Shown piece after piece: positions 11,719-22,775 of a DNA stretch of 64,000 nucleotides. The notes under the pieces were generated by a model that was not told the DNA's origin, did not search any database, and was given only the letters and a program-made list of their open reading frames with translations. Location: positions 36,026,501 through 36,090,500 of the forward strand of contig BRKX01000004.1 in assembly GCA_026008535.1 (NCBI GenBank). The letters are read 5' to 3'. The position numbers and the translations under genes were made by a program. The DNA is from Perilla frutescens (taxonomy: Eukaryota; Streptophyta; Magnoliopsida; Lamiales; Lamiaceae). Position 1 is the stretch's first letter. Each line of letters begins with the position of its first letter.

Positions 11719-12046
11719 TAACAGAGAAAATGAACCTGACATGTAGAAAACTGCAAGAGGCGTACATAAAAACTGGAAGTAACGAGAAATGTGCACTACT
11801 GACCTCCCCATCAGAGTCCGGCACAGTGTTACTGCAAAAAAAGAAAAAGAAAAATGAGGGTCTAGGATTTGGTGTTAACCTTAGGGTATTTGATACCATG
11901 TCCTTAGGGTATTTGATACCATGTAGAGAATAATATTTTTGTATTTTATTAATAAACAGATATCAAGTGAATACATAACTCACCATATAATAGAATACGT
12001 GTGGGATAACACACATAACTAATATATATCCGATATATATCTAACT
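11251..12046 (-). mobile_element. TRIM-like miniature LTR element
   Basis: Two short direct repeats of about 125 bp bound a non-coding interior of about 550 bp: 11251-11373 and 11922-12046. Both carry AGAGAATAAT.TTTTTGTATT and ACATAACTCA.CATATAATAG. Read on the minus strand, the 5' LTR ends CTCTACA and is followed at once by TGGTATCA (11914-11921 reversed), a tRNA-Met type primer binding site. The polypurine tract TCTTGAGGGGGCA (11374-11386 reversed) precedes the 3' LTR. Total length near 0.8 kb, short LTRs, PBS and PPT without coding fit a TRIM. A partial extra LTR copy follows at about 12050-12115. The PBS-adjacent 23 bp are duplicated in tandem (11879-11924). Confidence 0.75.
11675..11717 (+). 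repeat. (TAA)n microsatellite
   Basis: About fourteen perfect TAA units lie inside the TRIM-like element. The poly-Asn and poly-Ile open frames seen over it are artefacts of the repeat. Confidence 0.97.
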
Positions 12047-12115
12047 AGACTCGCCATATAATAGAATAAATGTGGGATAACCCACATAACTAATATATAT
12101 CTTATATATATATCT

Positions 12116-13149
12116 AAATAGTATATCTCCAGTGTGATGCACAAATAAGATATGTATACTTAATATTTTATTAAAATATCACAATAAAAATTATTTATCT
12201 AATTATGAAAAGATTAATATTCGTGACAAACATTAGAAAAAAAAATAAAATCAAATATGATGTTCGCTCATAGAATAAACTCCCGAAGATTTAAAAAAAA
12301 TCACTAATGACTTAAAAATTATTTTTATATCAGGAACATTATAAATGAGTAGTATTAGTTCTGCAGTTCAATCACAAAATATTTTACTCCTAAAATCCCC
12401 AAATAAATAATTTTCATTCAAAAATAAATTCTTAACTTTATCCCAATTTATATGTAATTCAAAGTGGATTAATTATTCTTTGAAATCGTTGACCAAAATA
12501 TTCATATTTTGTGAATATTAAAGTATTTTCACTGATTTAGACAATCTTTGAAACACCGATCCTAAAGATAGGTTTCTTGTGGATTTTTTACTTTTCATTA
12601 TTTAGATTATGGTGATATATTTTTTATGGTTAACACAAACATTTGATATATCCTTTCAAACTTTACAATCGACATGTTAAACATAAATTCGCTATTTTAT
12701 TTTAACTTTATAAGCGATTTAGAGTTCATGATTTTTCATATTTTTTTTATTTATAATTAGCGCAATCTAAGAGTGACATTTATAATTATCTAATTGATAC
12801 ATTGACTTTATACTTAACTAATTAATATTTTTTTATTTTTTTATGAAATTAATTTTGGTACGTAGGATAGTTTTAGCGGAAAAATAAAACCTTAGATTAT
12901 CCTACTTTTAGATATATGTAGTAGGGAGCAGGATAGTAACTTTGAAAAATATCCCTTATAATGCTAAAAGGTACCACATTTATTTTACTAAAAATTATTA
13001 CCGTTAAAAACAAAAAGATGGTGATATTCTTTGTGATTATCGTTACATTTTTTGGATTGAAAAAATATCACTTTTAATACTGAAAAAGTACCGTAAATTT
13101 TCATCTGACCGAAGTAGTTTGGTACAATCGATATACCAATTTTTTACCA
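12116..13149. other. AT-rich spacer without recognisable gene
   Basis: No recognisable coding frame, tRNA or clear terminal repeats. Short TATCACT/AAAAAGTACC words near 12960-13100 resemble those at 9290-9490. Confidence 0.5.
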
Positions 13150-13158
13150 AAAATTATA

Positions 13159-13924
13159 GTGGCACACTTGTGTGAGACCGTCTAACGGGTCTCTTACGTC
13201 AGACGGATCTCAATCCGGACACGGATACGAGTTGAATAAAATATATAGTTAAAAAATAAAATGACTCGAGTATCACTAGGTATAAAGTAAAGTATCACTA
13301 TGCGTGAAGTGTCATTAACTGCGAAGTGAAGTATCATATTATACTCCATTTCCGAGTTAACGATACTTCACAGACAGTTAATGATACTTCACCAAATATA
13401 TATCTAATGATACTTCACTTAATAATTAATGATATTTTGCCAAATTTATATGTGATGATAATTCGCATCATAGTTAATGATATTTCATTTCATAGCTAAT
13501 GATACTTCACATCAGAGTTAATGATACTTTACCAAATATATATCTAATGATACTTTACTTAATAGTGAATGATATTTCGCGAAATTTATATTTAATGATA
13601 CTTCACTTCAGAGTTAATGATATTTTCCCAGATATATATCTAATGATACTTCACTTAATAGTTAATGATATTTCGCCAAATTTATATCTAATGTTACTTA
13701 TTTCATAGTTAATGATACTTCATTTCACAGTTATTGATACTTCACACATAGTGATACTTTACTTTATACCTAGTGATGCCCGAGTGCCCCCGCGTGGACG
13801 GGCACGTGGAGCCACGCGCTTGATTGTTTTTGCGGGTTTGGAAGGTTTTTTTGGGCGAGTTTGGATCCTATTTGATCCGTCTAACACAAGAAATCCGTTA
13901 GACGGTCTCATACAAGTTCTTGTC
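13159..13924. mobile_element. MULE-like TIR element with 9-bp target duplication and tandem-repeat interior
   Basis: The ends are inverted repeats. The left contains ACTTGTGTGAGACCGTCTAA, the right (reverse complement) ACTTGTATGAGACCGTCTAA, and both are followed by a second AGACGGATC motif. The 9-bp AAAATTATA flanks both sides exactly (13150-13158 and 13925-13933). A second, inner inverted pair lies at about 13268-13310 and 13745-13785 (ACTAGGTATAAAGTAAAGTA). No transposase is encoded, so this is a non-autonomous element, 766 bp. Its core is a tandem array. Assignment to Mutator-like rests on the duplication length. Confidence 0.75.
13375..13745 (+). repeat. Degenerate 48/95-bp tandem array
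   Basis: AATGATACTTCAC and AATGATATTTCGCC variants recur about every 24 bp, in higher-order units of about 48 and 95 bp, for example the ACCAAATATATATCTAATG block at about 13389 and 13531. Translated, it gives a repeating YLMIL/VNDI pattern with no known product. It forms the interior of the surrounding TIR element. Confidence 0.85.
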
Positions 13925-13933
13925 AAAATTATA

Positions 13934-15479
13934 AGTTCTAATTGGAGTCCAAATATGCTAAAGATTATTTAATATTTTACGTAATTTTGGTTATTCCCTG
14001 TTAATTTCTTAATTAAATTATTAAGGGTAGAAAATGATCACCGACGTGAGTCGGTATATTTACAGTGATGACATGACAATATTTTATGCGTTGCTACGTT
14101 GTTGTAATTTCTAAAATAAAAACAATAAATTTAAAATGAAAAAGTGATTTTCTGTAGTAATTTAATTTTTGTGGCGTTGCCCCGTTTCTGCTGGAAGATC
14201 GTCATTTTTTATTAGAAAATAGTTCAAAAAACACGTATTAGTTGAATCACACCTGGACGTAGATAGTATGCGATGGAATATGCACTGTCGTCAAAAAAAT
14301 AATACTTTTCCTTTCGTAATTAATATTAATAAGATGTGCAAAATTTTTACAAGTTAATTTGGAGTGATTCATATGATAATATTGCTCAATTTGGGTTTTC
14401 TAACCCATTATGGGCTTTATTTCGGTATTCTTAATTTATTAATTAAATGTCGGTTGATGGAGTAATTGGACGGATAAATTCGGAGGTAAGAGTTTTCTAT
14501 TCATGGTTTAAATTGAAAATTTCGATGTCGATTCGACGTCAAAAATCAAAATTAAATAAATAGGTTTGAAATTCTAAATCGTGTTTTGTATTATTATAGT
14601 CTCAATTTGTTCGGTTGGCAATTATATGATACAATTGAGTCTTAAATGACACTGTCAAATTTTATATGTTTAATTAACTGTAATTATAAAAAAAACACTA
14701 ATAAATTTGATGGAGGCGTTTATTTACACAATTTAAAATAGTTTTAGTGCTCGATTGAACCATCAAATATTATAAGCGTATAAGCGAGTTTTGATTAATA
14801 CTTCAAAATTTTTGAACTTTTTCCATTTTTTTATTAATTAGGTACGCGGAAGTTAGAATTCCTCTAAATAAATAAAAACATGTATTTCACCGAAGAATAG
14901 ATTTTGAGAAAAATAACATATATAAAACTATAAATTTCAAAATTTTAGCATTGAAAAAAATATATTTAAAATCCATTTGAGTTGAGGAAAATTTGCAATT
15001 AGTTATACAACAGAGAGATCCTCTATGCTAATTCGAATTATATTTTTTGTGTCATAACTTTTTTTTTTCAATTTTTTAATGCACCCTTATTGGACAAGGA
15101 TGAATCATAAATAAAAATTTAAAATTAAACTAATTCACAATCAATAGAAAAAAAAAAAAAGGTTTTACACAGGGATGTAACGGAGAATGTTATAGTGGAT
15201 ATGGAATCATGTGTATTGATTTTTCTTGAACCGGTTGGTGAGCTGAAATAGACTTAATTTTAAATAAACTCATGTAAAATAAAAATAAAAATTGAATGCA
15301 AATTCCAAGTCTGTAAAGCAATACTAAATTTTTAAACATTCAAAAGCACAATTCACTCTCATTTTGTGCCAAAAGTAGAAAATATCTAGCGGTTAATCAA
15401 TCATCATAACTCACCTCAACCTAACAGGTATAATAATCTTTTAAGGTTTGAATTAGATAGAATTTATTGGAGGGTCTTA
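13934..15479. other. AT-rich spacer without recognisable gene
   Basis: No recognisable open frame and no clear repeat ends. A GATGAATCATAAA/TTAAAATTAA word near 15100 resembles one arm of the 9756-10155 hairpin. Confidence 0.5.
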
Positions 15480-16015
15480 ATGATTTGAATATTTTAAGGA
15501 GAATTTAAATATAATTTTACAGAAAATTCTATTATGCACCTACATGTAGCATGTCATTTATCACAATAGACCTAATGTGGCATTTTCATGTGTCATAAAT
15601 GGAGGATCTTAATGATTTGAATATTTTTAAGGAGAATTTAAATACAATTTTACGGGAAATTCTATGGCGCACCCACATGTAGCGTGTCATTTGTCATAAT
15701 AGACTTAACGTAACGCTTCCATGTGTCACATTAAGGAGAATTTAAATACCACCTCCGTCCCAATAACAATGTCCACTTTCTATTAAAATAGAGAGAATAA
15801 ATAATAAAAGCTGGACCTTACTATTTGGACGGAGGGAGTACAATTTTATGAGAAATTTTATGAGGCACCCACATGTAACATGTCATTTGTCACAATAGAC
15901 CTAACATGACACTTTCATGTGTTGCATTGTGTTACACAATGACACATAAAAATATCACGTTAGGTCTATTGTCACAGATGACACACTATTCTCTCACACG
16001 TCATAGAATTTTCCG
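15480..16015. repeat. Cluster of direct and inverted copies of a short repeat
   Basis: A tract with GCACC.ACATGTAGC.TGTCA, CACAATAGAC and TTTTCATGTGTCA appears at about 15535-15595, 15667-15730 and 15863-15925, and inverted at about 15945-16015 (GGTCTATTGTCACAGATGAC). The direct copies are separated by an AAGGAGAATTTAAATA motif. The cluster may be a MITE with internal duplication. A Stowaway MITE sits inside it. Confidence 0.6.
15749..15838. mobile_element. Stowaway-like MITE (about 90 bp)
   Basis: The terminal inverted repeats are CCACCTCCGTCCCAATA on the left and CTCCCTCCGTCCAAATA as the reverse complement of the right. Each end is flanked by TA (15747-15748 and 15839-15840). The CTCCGTCC core and the TA duplication are typical of Tc1/mariner-related Stowaway MITEs. 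Internal sequence is short and non-coding. It lies within a copy of the surrounding repeat cluster, so it arrived later. Confidence 0.85.
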
Positions 16016-17200
16016 TAATTTTACATAGACTCACCATTGGAAATTAAGTTCATGGAATTAAAATAACAAATTAATCAAACAAATAATATAAGGCTCATTC
16101 CCGCATAACTTGATTGAAAAACGCGTATTCAAACAATAATAGTATAATACCACTGTTAAAGGATAAATATCCATATTAAATAAATTTATCCAAATAATTT
16201 CAAAGAAATAACTACCATAAAATATGGACATAAATACGGAAAGATACTACTTGAAGACACGACTAGAAAATAATAAAACCGTTTAGAATCTGCATCTGTA
16301 ATAATAAAATTATCCAAATAATAACTTTCACTATGCCTAAAATTACTATAAAATTTTAAATTTTAAATAAGATACAAATTGTAGTATATACCTATGTAGC
16401 ATCTGACCCCAATTGTGTAACCAAGCGTTTTTACAATTGGCTGATGAGCCATGGAGGCCAGAGTAATCTAGCAAATGCTTCAAATTCTCAACTCACCTTT
16501 TATTAATTTTTACAGACAAATAATGAAAATCGTGACTAAAAAAAAGGAAAAGAGAAAGAAATTGCCGAGCTTTAAAATTAATGATGATTAGCAATTGGGG
16601 GTTTAATTATTTGAATTTCCTCCTTTTCTTCTGTCCATATTCCTTTTTGTCTGCATTTGGTATCCCAATAGTATTTTAATTAAATTAGCCATTGATAAAT
16701 GGATTCAGATGTAATGTAATGTATATATTATTAATTTTCGCTTTTTTTAAAAGAGAGTGATGGTTGTCTTCATGCCTTGGCAACCTAATTTCACTTTTCC
16801 CAACTACAATTACTTTATTTAATTTCTCTTTTTTTATTTTTTTCCCCAACCGGACTCCAAACCATTTCATTAACCAAAGTACATAATTTCCTTGTTCTCA
16901 AATAATTAACAATTAATGACTCAAATATTTAATATTTTCCTTACATTTTTTAAATTGGAGTTCCGGACAATCTGAGAAAAGTTAGGGAACCTAAATTGGC
17001 TTTTTTTAATTCCCTAAACCTCAATTTTCCCATTTTTCCTCTCACCACCGAGTCCTAAAAATTCAATCTTTTTTCCCTTCCAAATCTCTGTTTTTTCCTC
17101 CAAAAATCCAATCTTTCTCTACGAAAAATCCTTCTTTCATCCTCAAAAATTTTGTTCATCCTTACCAATTTTTTTTTTCCTTTTCTTTTATTTTTTACAG
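16016..17200 (+). other. Intergenic region upstream of the AHL gene
   Basis: No gene is visible. From about 17040 the plus strand becomes strongly pyrimidine-rich (TTTTTCCTCC-type runs), as in many plant core promoters and 5' leaders. I cannot place a transcription start or a convincing TATA box. Confidence 0.4.
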
Positions 17201-17405
17201 CTCGCTCTAACTCTGATATGATATCACAGTCCAGAAAAGCTTTTTAACAACGATAACGTTGAAGCTTGACAAACGGGTTTCTGTTTATCCCTTCATTTAA
17301 TTTTTATCAGTTGGTTTTCAAATGTTTCAATCTTGAAATTTCTCATCCGAAAAAATAATGGGGGTTTGAAGAAGTTGATACATCAACTTGTTTTTGTTGG
17401 GAGTA
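17201..17405 (+). promoter_or_regulatory. Probable 5' leader of the AHL gene with three tiny upstream ORFs
   Basis: If transcription starts in or before the pyrimidine-rich tract, three short upstream ORFs precede the main ATG. They lie at 17218-17247 (9 codons and a stop), 17322-17336 (4 codons and a stop) and 17358-17369 (ATGGGGGTTTGA). None overlaps the main frame. The T-rich tract ending TTTTTATCAG (17301-17310) could also be an intron acceptor, which would remove the first one. Confidence 0.4.
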
Positions 17406-20400
17406 ATGGAAGGCAGTAATACTTTGAGTAGCAGCGGAGTTACGGTGGTGGGATCAGATGCTCCGTCGGACTACCATGTGGCCCCCAGAACCACCGCCGA
17501 AAACCCCACTGGATCAGCCCCACCAGCTGCGTCCGTGACGCCACCGCCAGCAACTGTAGCTCCGACTCCGGCAGCGGGCGGAGCAGCCGGAGTTGGGGCG
17601 ACCACCAGCTTGAAGAAGAAGCGTGGCAGGCCTAGAAAGTACGGCCCTGATGGGTCAGTGGCTGGGGCTCTCTCGCCGAAGCCGATTTCTTCCTCCGCTC
17701 CGCCGCCAGTTATCGACTTCTCCGCTGTAGCGAAGCGCGGGAAAGTCCGGTCTATCACCTCCGCGGCTAAGGTTCAACTGCCCGGAATGGAGACCGAGAG
17801 TTTGGGTATGAGAATTTCCCATCTCTCGGGGTGTGAGTGTGTGAGAGAGTGAGTGGTTCTAGTGCATGCATGTCGATAGAGTTATGTTTTGTGCAGCGAT
17901 CTATGTGACATATGTTGTTTTGTGTTGTCTGAATCCGAGACTAAAAATGCTTATAAGCACATGATGTTGAAATTCAAGTGTGTGGGACCGGTGAATTGAT
18001 TGACCTAACTTTGATAATATGTTGCAAATGGGTAGTTGTAAGAGTGTGGAAAAAAGGGAATCTTGAAATAATGGAAGTTACTGAGAATCTTTTTTTTTTT
18101 TTTTTTCCCTTTTGGATTGTTAAGGGAGTCGGGCTTCTTGAAGTATCTGGTAAATGCACTTGAATATTGACTTAAGTATGCTTCTATCATTTGGTCCATG
18201 GGACTAAACTCATTGTTTGCTTTTTTCGTTTTCTACTGCCCGTTGCTGTATCTGGAACAGCTGGTGTTGCTTTTTTGCAATGCTAGTGATGTTTTTTGTT
18301 AAAATTTGCTATTTGAAACTTAATGTTCTTGGTACTCTGAACAACATTAGTTTGGGAATGTACTATGATCTGCCTTGTAATTTTTGTGATGTTGTAAGTT
18401 ATGTTACTTTCTGCTGTCTGATATAGTGTTGTCGGTCAGAAAAAATCGATATTTAAGCCTTAGACCAGAATCATGTGCCGTTGTCTAGAGTCTTGGATGT
18501 GTTAGTTGAATTAATTGTCTGGTTGCCTTGTCCAGTGGAACCTGAGCTCATTTTTAGTGGCATTTAGCTGTCCTTTCTCTAAAATCCTGCTGCTGATAGG
18601 TTACTAGATGATACTTATTCGTCATTCACCTACCTTGAGTAATGGAAGATGCAAAACATCCAAGGAGACTGCATTTGGATAGAGTTTTCATGCTTTTCTG
18701 CCATTTTTTCGTAACAGTCTGTGTTTTCTAAGCTGGTGCGTGCAAATTGATTGCCGACAGCAAACATTCTTCAGATCTTAGTTGCTGATCTTTGCTATCT
18801 TTTATTTTGTAGGTGAATGGGTTTCATGTTCGGTTGGTGCTAATTTTACACCTCATATAATAACAGTCAATGCTGGAGAGGTAAAAGGCAATAAAACTCT
18901 CCTAATTAGTACATAAATAATTTCACCTATCGTATAACTACAAGCTTCTGTTTAGATTACTTGCATTTGGATGCCTCTCAAGTATTTACTCCGTATGCTT
19001 ACATTGTCAAAATACTCTCTTCAGTGTGCTTGTGAATCTTTATTTTGATTATACTTGTACCCTACATTGTATTTTTCACGTTCTTTCAAAGTTCTGACCA
19101 ATCATTGTTCAAACAGAGATAAGTTTGCATGTCTTATGTGCCAGTTCCTAGTTTGAAAATTGTTTATTCAAACAATTCACTTGTATCCGATTCTCTGAGG
19201 TGAAGGTGAAAGTTGAAGAACAGGGGATTAATGATTCTCTGTTTATGGGTTGCAGGATGTTACCATGAAGGTTATATCATTCTCTCAACAAGGTCCCCGA
19301 GCAATATGCATTCTCTCGGCTAATGGTGTAATTTCAAGTGTAACTCTTCGTCAACCTGATTCTTCTGGTGGTACATTGACATATGAGGTGCTACAATAAT
19401 TTAAATTTTCCTTAGATACCCTTCTAATTGAAGTATCTCTCTTAAAAAATGTGGCATGCATTGTATGACTCGTGCCAATTTCTTTAGTAATGGTTTAAAC
19501 TACTTTAAGCATATGTTGACGTAATTCAATATGAGGAGTTATAATTTATAAGAACTTCGATTTGCCATTTCAATCTTTATGTTGGATGGGATTGCATTAA
19601 TTTGTTCCCCTGAAGTATATTTTTTTTCTGATTGCCACTTCAATCTTATTAATTGGTGTGATAGATTAACACTGCCCAACATTCTAACTTATAAAATTTC
19701 TTTTTAATCTATTATAAGTTGAGAATCCACCTTGAAAGGAGACCTTGAAGATAACAGTTTATCCATATATGTCTCAAGAGTTCAAATTGTTTCTAATTTA
19801 TCATTTATTTTTCGTTTTCTATGACCTTTCTTATATTTCTGTTGGCTGTATATATTGTTTCATTCTTTGACCTCTAATTTAGGGTTATAATAATATGTAT
19901 CATTTCCATTGTGTTGCAAAAACAGAACCATTAATAGGATGTTCGATTTATCTTCTGTCCATACTCTCTAGTTGATAGTGTCAAAGTTTGCAGTCTGACT
20001 TCTTTTGTTAAGGCTCGCCTATTTGCTAAGTAGAATTGATACTTGAATTTGTCAAACTTTTGTATGCTAGAACATAGTTCAGTTGAACAACCAACACAGA
20101 CATTTCAGGCAATACTATGTGAAATGCTTGGAATGTTGATTTTGCGACTAAGACATCTCTAGAAATGCAAGTGTTTAAAATTGCGCTGTGCACTAGTCGG
20201 TTATCCACGGTACATGCCATATTAGTTTGGAAGCAACTAATGATCAAAATTTATCATTGTTCATTTAGATAATTATTATGGTCTACACTAAATCAAGTTT
20301 ACATGTCGAGAGGTAGATATGCCCAATATTTGTTCATGTCAGGAGAGCATAGCTAGTTATTATTCTCTCATTATGACGCTCATCCTTTAGATGTTAGTTG

Positions 20401-20958
20401 TTTATCATTGACCAATATAATTTTATCTTATTTCTTCTGCTGAGCAGGGTCGATTTGAGATACTATCATTGACTGGCTCATTCATGCCTTCGGAGACTGG
20501 AGGAATGAGAAACAGATCTGGTGGCATGAGTGTTTCTTTGGCTAGTCCTGATGGGCGTGTTGTTGGGGGTGGAGTTGCTGGCTTATTAGTAGCGGCCAGT
20601 CCTGTGCAGGTATGAGTACTGTGAGACCACAAATAAAGAGGGCAAACAAACACATTGCTATATAATCTTTTTCACATAATTTCTTTGACAAAAATATTCC
20701 TAAGTAATTCTTAGTTTTCGTGATTTGCAATAGATTGTGGTTGGAAGCTTTCTTGCGGGCAACCAGCTTGAGCAGAAGACCAAGAAGCAAAAACCGGAGT
20801 CCTTGTCTATCATACCTGCTGCTGCCATACCCATCTCCAGCTCAGGGATGGAAGATGCATATCATACTTCCCCGTCTTTTCGTGGGGATAGCTGGTCCTC
20901 GATGCCCCAAGAATCGAGGAACAAGCCTACTGACATAAATGTGACGTTGCCCGGGTAG
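17406..20958 (+). CDS. AHL1: AT-hook motif nuclear-localized protein (AHL, intron-containing type II, AHL1-like)
   Basis: Coding exons are 17406-17805, 18813-18880, 19256-19387, 20448-20609 and 20734-20958. All four introns are GT-AG, the phases join cleanly, and the product is 328 residues. An AT-hook (KKKRGRPRKYG, residues 70-80) of the RGRPRKY type II form follows a Pro/Ala-rich N-terminus with SDYHVAPR. The PPC/DUF296 domain spans about 145-265, with FTPHIITVNAGE, ISFSQQGPRAICILSANG, TLRQPDSSGGTLTYEGRFEI and GGGVAGLLVAASPVQ. The tail ends RNKPTDINVTLPG, recalling Arabidopsis AHL1. AHLs bind AT-rich DNA in the minor groove as nuclear oligomers, often at matrix-attachment regions, and modulate transcription. 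The start at 17406 is the first in-frame ATG, with G at -3 and +4. One AT-hook and five exons fit the intron-bearing clade. There are no stops or frameshifts, so it is probably functional. The exact orthologue is inferred. Confidence 0.95.
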
Positions 20959-21350
20959 TGAGCGTGGATCCCTGATTGTGCGATCTTAGTTCTTACTGAC
21001 CTCATCAGCATAATATTCCTATTTATGGACGCTCTATTGGAGGAATCTTCTCTTAAACGATCGTCTTCAAACCACACCATGCACATGGATTCCTGAGTGA
21101 GGCTCGTGTAGCGATTTAGCACAATAGTTGGGCTTCTTTTTTCTTGGATTGAATCGTAGAATGATTTACTTTGTACAATTTATGGTTCGAGTTGAACTCT
21201 CATGTATCTTATGTTGTAGTGTTGGTGTAGAATCAGTTCTTGTAGTCTGTAGTTGCCATTTTCCTGGTGATTGTTAGGAGGGGAAAAAATGATGATTGTT
21301 TGGGGCCGTGCTTGCCTTAAACCAATTTTCTCTTGGTTGTTAATGGTCAC
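20959..21350 (+). other. Probable 3' UTR and downstream flank of the AHL gene
   Basis: Non-coding sequence follows the TAG stop, with GT-rich and T-rich tracts (about 21185-21330) typical of plant 3' ends. No single polyadenylation signal stands out. The reading frames here are short and show no family resemblance. Confidence 0.4.
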
Positions 21351-21525
21351 TTTGTCTCAATATTTCTTCTATTTTTCCCCAAATAATTTGTTTTGGGGTG
21401 AGTTATTTGATACTTTCTAATTTCACTCTTTTTTCTCTCCCTAATTTAGTTGATGGTGAGTTTCATGACTTTACAAATTACAACCTTGATATTCTAGTGC
21501 GAACGTGGTATGATGCAAGTCTTTT

Positions 21526-22718
21526 CTACCATGTAAATTTTACTAACCAGGTATGATATGATGCAAGGCTTTTACACCATGCCTGAGGAACTTGTTTTAG
21601 ACTATACAGAGTCTTCTTACGCTTATAAACATGGTATGGATAATGTTGATCTTCAAATTCTTTAGGCTGTGCTACATAGACAAATTTCTTCATAAAACCA
21701 TTCAAGAAAGCACTCTTAATATCCATATGATACAGACTATGGTCAGGAACAAATTCAATTCTAGTGACTGGAGCAAAAGTCTCATCAAAATTGACCCTTT
21801 CAATATGTGAATATTCTTGAGCAATTAGTCTTGTCTTATTTTTAGTGATGTTTCCAGATTCATCTGCCTTGTTCTTGAAAATCCAATTTCTGCCCACTAT
21901 ATTTACCCCTCTTGATTTTTGAACAAGATCCCATACATCATTCTTTCTGAATTGAAGTAACTCTTCTTACATTGCTTCTATCCAGTAAGCATTCTGTAGA
22001 GCTTCATGTACATTCTTTGGTTCAACTTGAGATGTTCAACAAACATTAGCAATTGCCTCTTGCACTTGCTTTATGGCTTTACTTTTGGTAATTCTCCCTT
22101 CATTGATATGTCCAATAATTTAAGTAGTTGGATGATCTTTGATGAATCTTCATGAAGGACTTCTAGTAGTTTCAATCTCAGTTTCTTCTTCACTTTCGGT
22201 TTCTGAATATACATTTCGATGTTTGAGAGAGAGAGAGAGAGCACTTGGAAACACCCTCGGGTACAACGAATCGCTCGTAACGGTCAGGGGCGTTCATCTT
22301 TCTCTTTTCTTCTCATTGTTGTTCTTCCCTTCCGCTGAAAGTGGCAAGGAAGAAGATTTGAGTTTAAGAGTAATCTAGGGATGCAACCCCTTTAGTAGCA
22401 ATATGGATGTAACCCCTTTAGCAGCAATCGTTTTTATAGCCATTTTGAAAAGTCATCAACATAGACGAAAACATACTTATTTTCTCTATAGCTTTCCAAG
22501 GCCATAGGTCCTATTAGATCCATATAAAGAAGATCTAAAACCCTTTGTAAAAAGACATGATGTACTTCTTTGTGCCGGGACCTAATATACTTTCCAACTT
22601 GGCAAAGACCACATATTTTGTTGCATTCTACTATGATATGATGAATTCCTCTAACCATCTCCTTGTTGATGATCTTTTGGAGATTTCTAAAATGGATGTT
22701 GTTAGAAAAAACTATCAA
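21526..22718 (-). pseudogene. Copia relic C (Sirevirus-like): integrase and RT fragments
   Basis: On the minus strand, GAG-pre-integrase/integrase sequence (KICGLCQVGKYIRS, LLYMDLIGPM, YVFVYVDDFSKW) occupies 22434-22718. RT N-terminal sequence (NWIFKNKADESGNITKNKTR, NFDETFAPVTR, DIKSAFLNGF) occupies 21526-21897. Between them lies a broken linker and a tract (about 22200-22433) unrelated to copia, with a GA microsatellite and a 26-bp duplication. The catalytic YVDD of RT, RNase H and gag are absent. The RT resembles that of element G at 34087-34458. The relic starts within about 600 bp of the AHL stop codon. Confidence 0.85.
22380..22431. repeat. Two-copy 26-bp direct repeat in relic C
   Basis: GATG(C/T)AACCCCTTTAG(T/C)AGCAAT occurs at 22380 and 22406. 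It lies at the edge of the non-copia tract and may mark its junction with the integrase fragment. Confidence 0.7.
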
Positions 22719-22775
22719 GAGTTACCTAATCCCTACCGTGGTTTTGATGAAATGACAAAACATGTCAAAAAGCTT

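Noticed and set aside
11652..11933. Open frames with poly-Asn or poly-Ile/Leu on both strands
   Set aside because: They are created by the (TAA)n microsatellite inside the TRIM-like element.
13375..13745. Regularly spaced repeats resembling a CRISPR array
   Set aside because: Units are contiguous and degenerate with no unique spacers, there are no cas genes, and the setting is a plant genome. It is a tandem array in a TIR element.
17388..17405. Upstream extension of the AHL frame from a TTG codon
   Set aside because: Plants start at ATG. The first in-frame ATG is at 17406, in good context.
17471..17758. 95-codon minus frame opposite AHL exon 1
   Set aside because: A shadow of the GC-rich AHL coding sequence with no independent resemblance.
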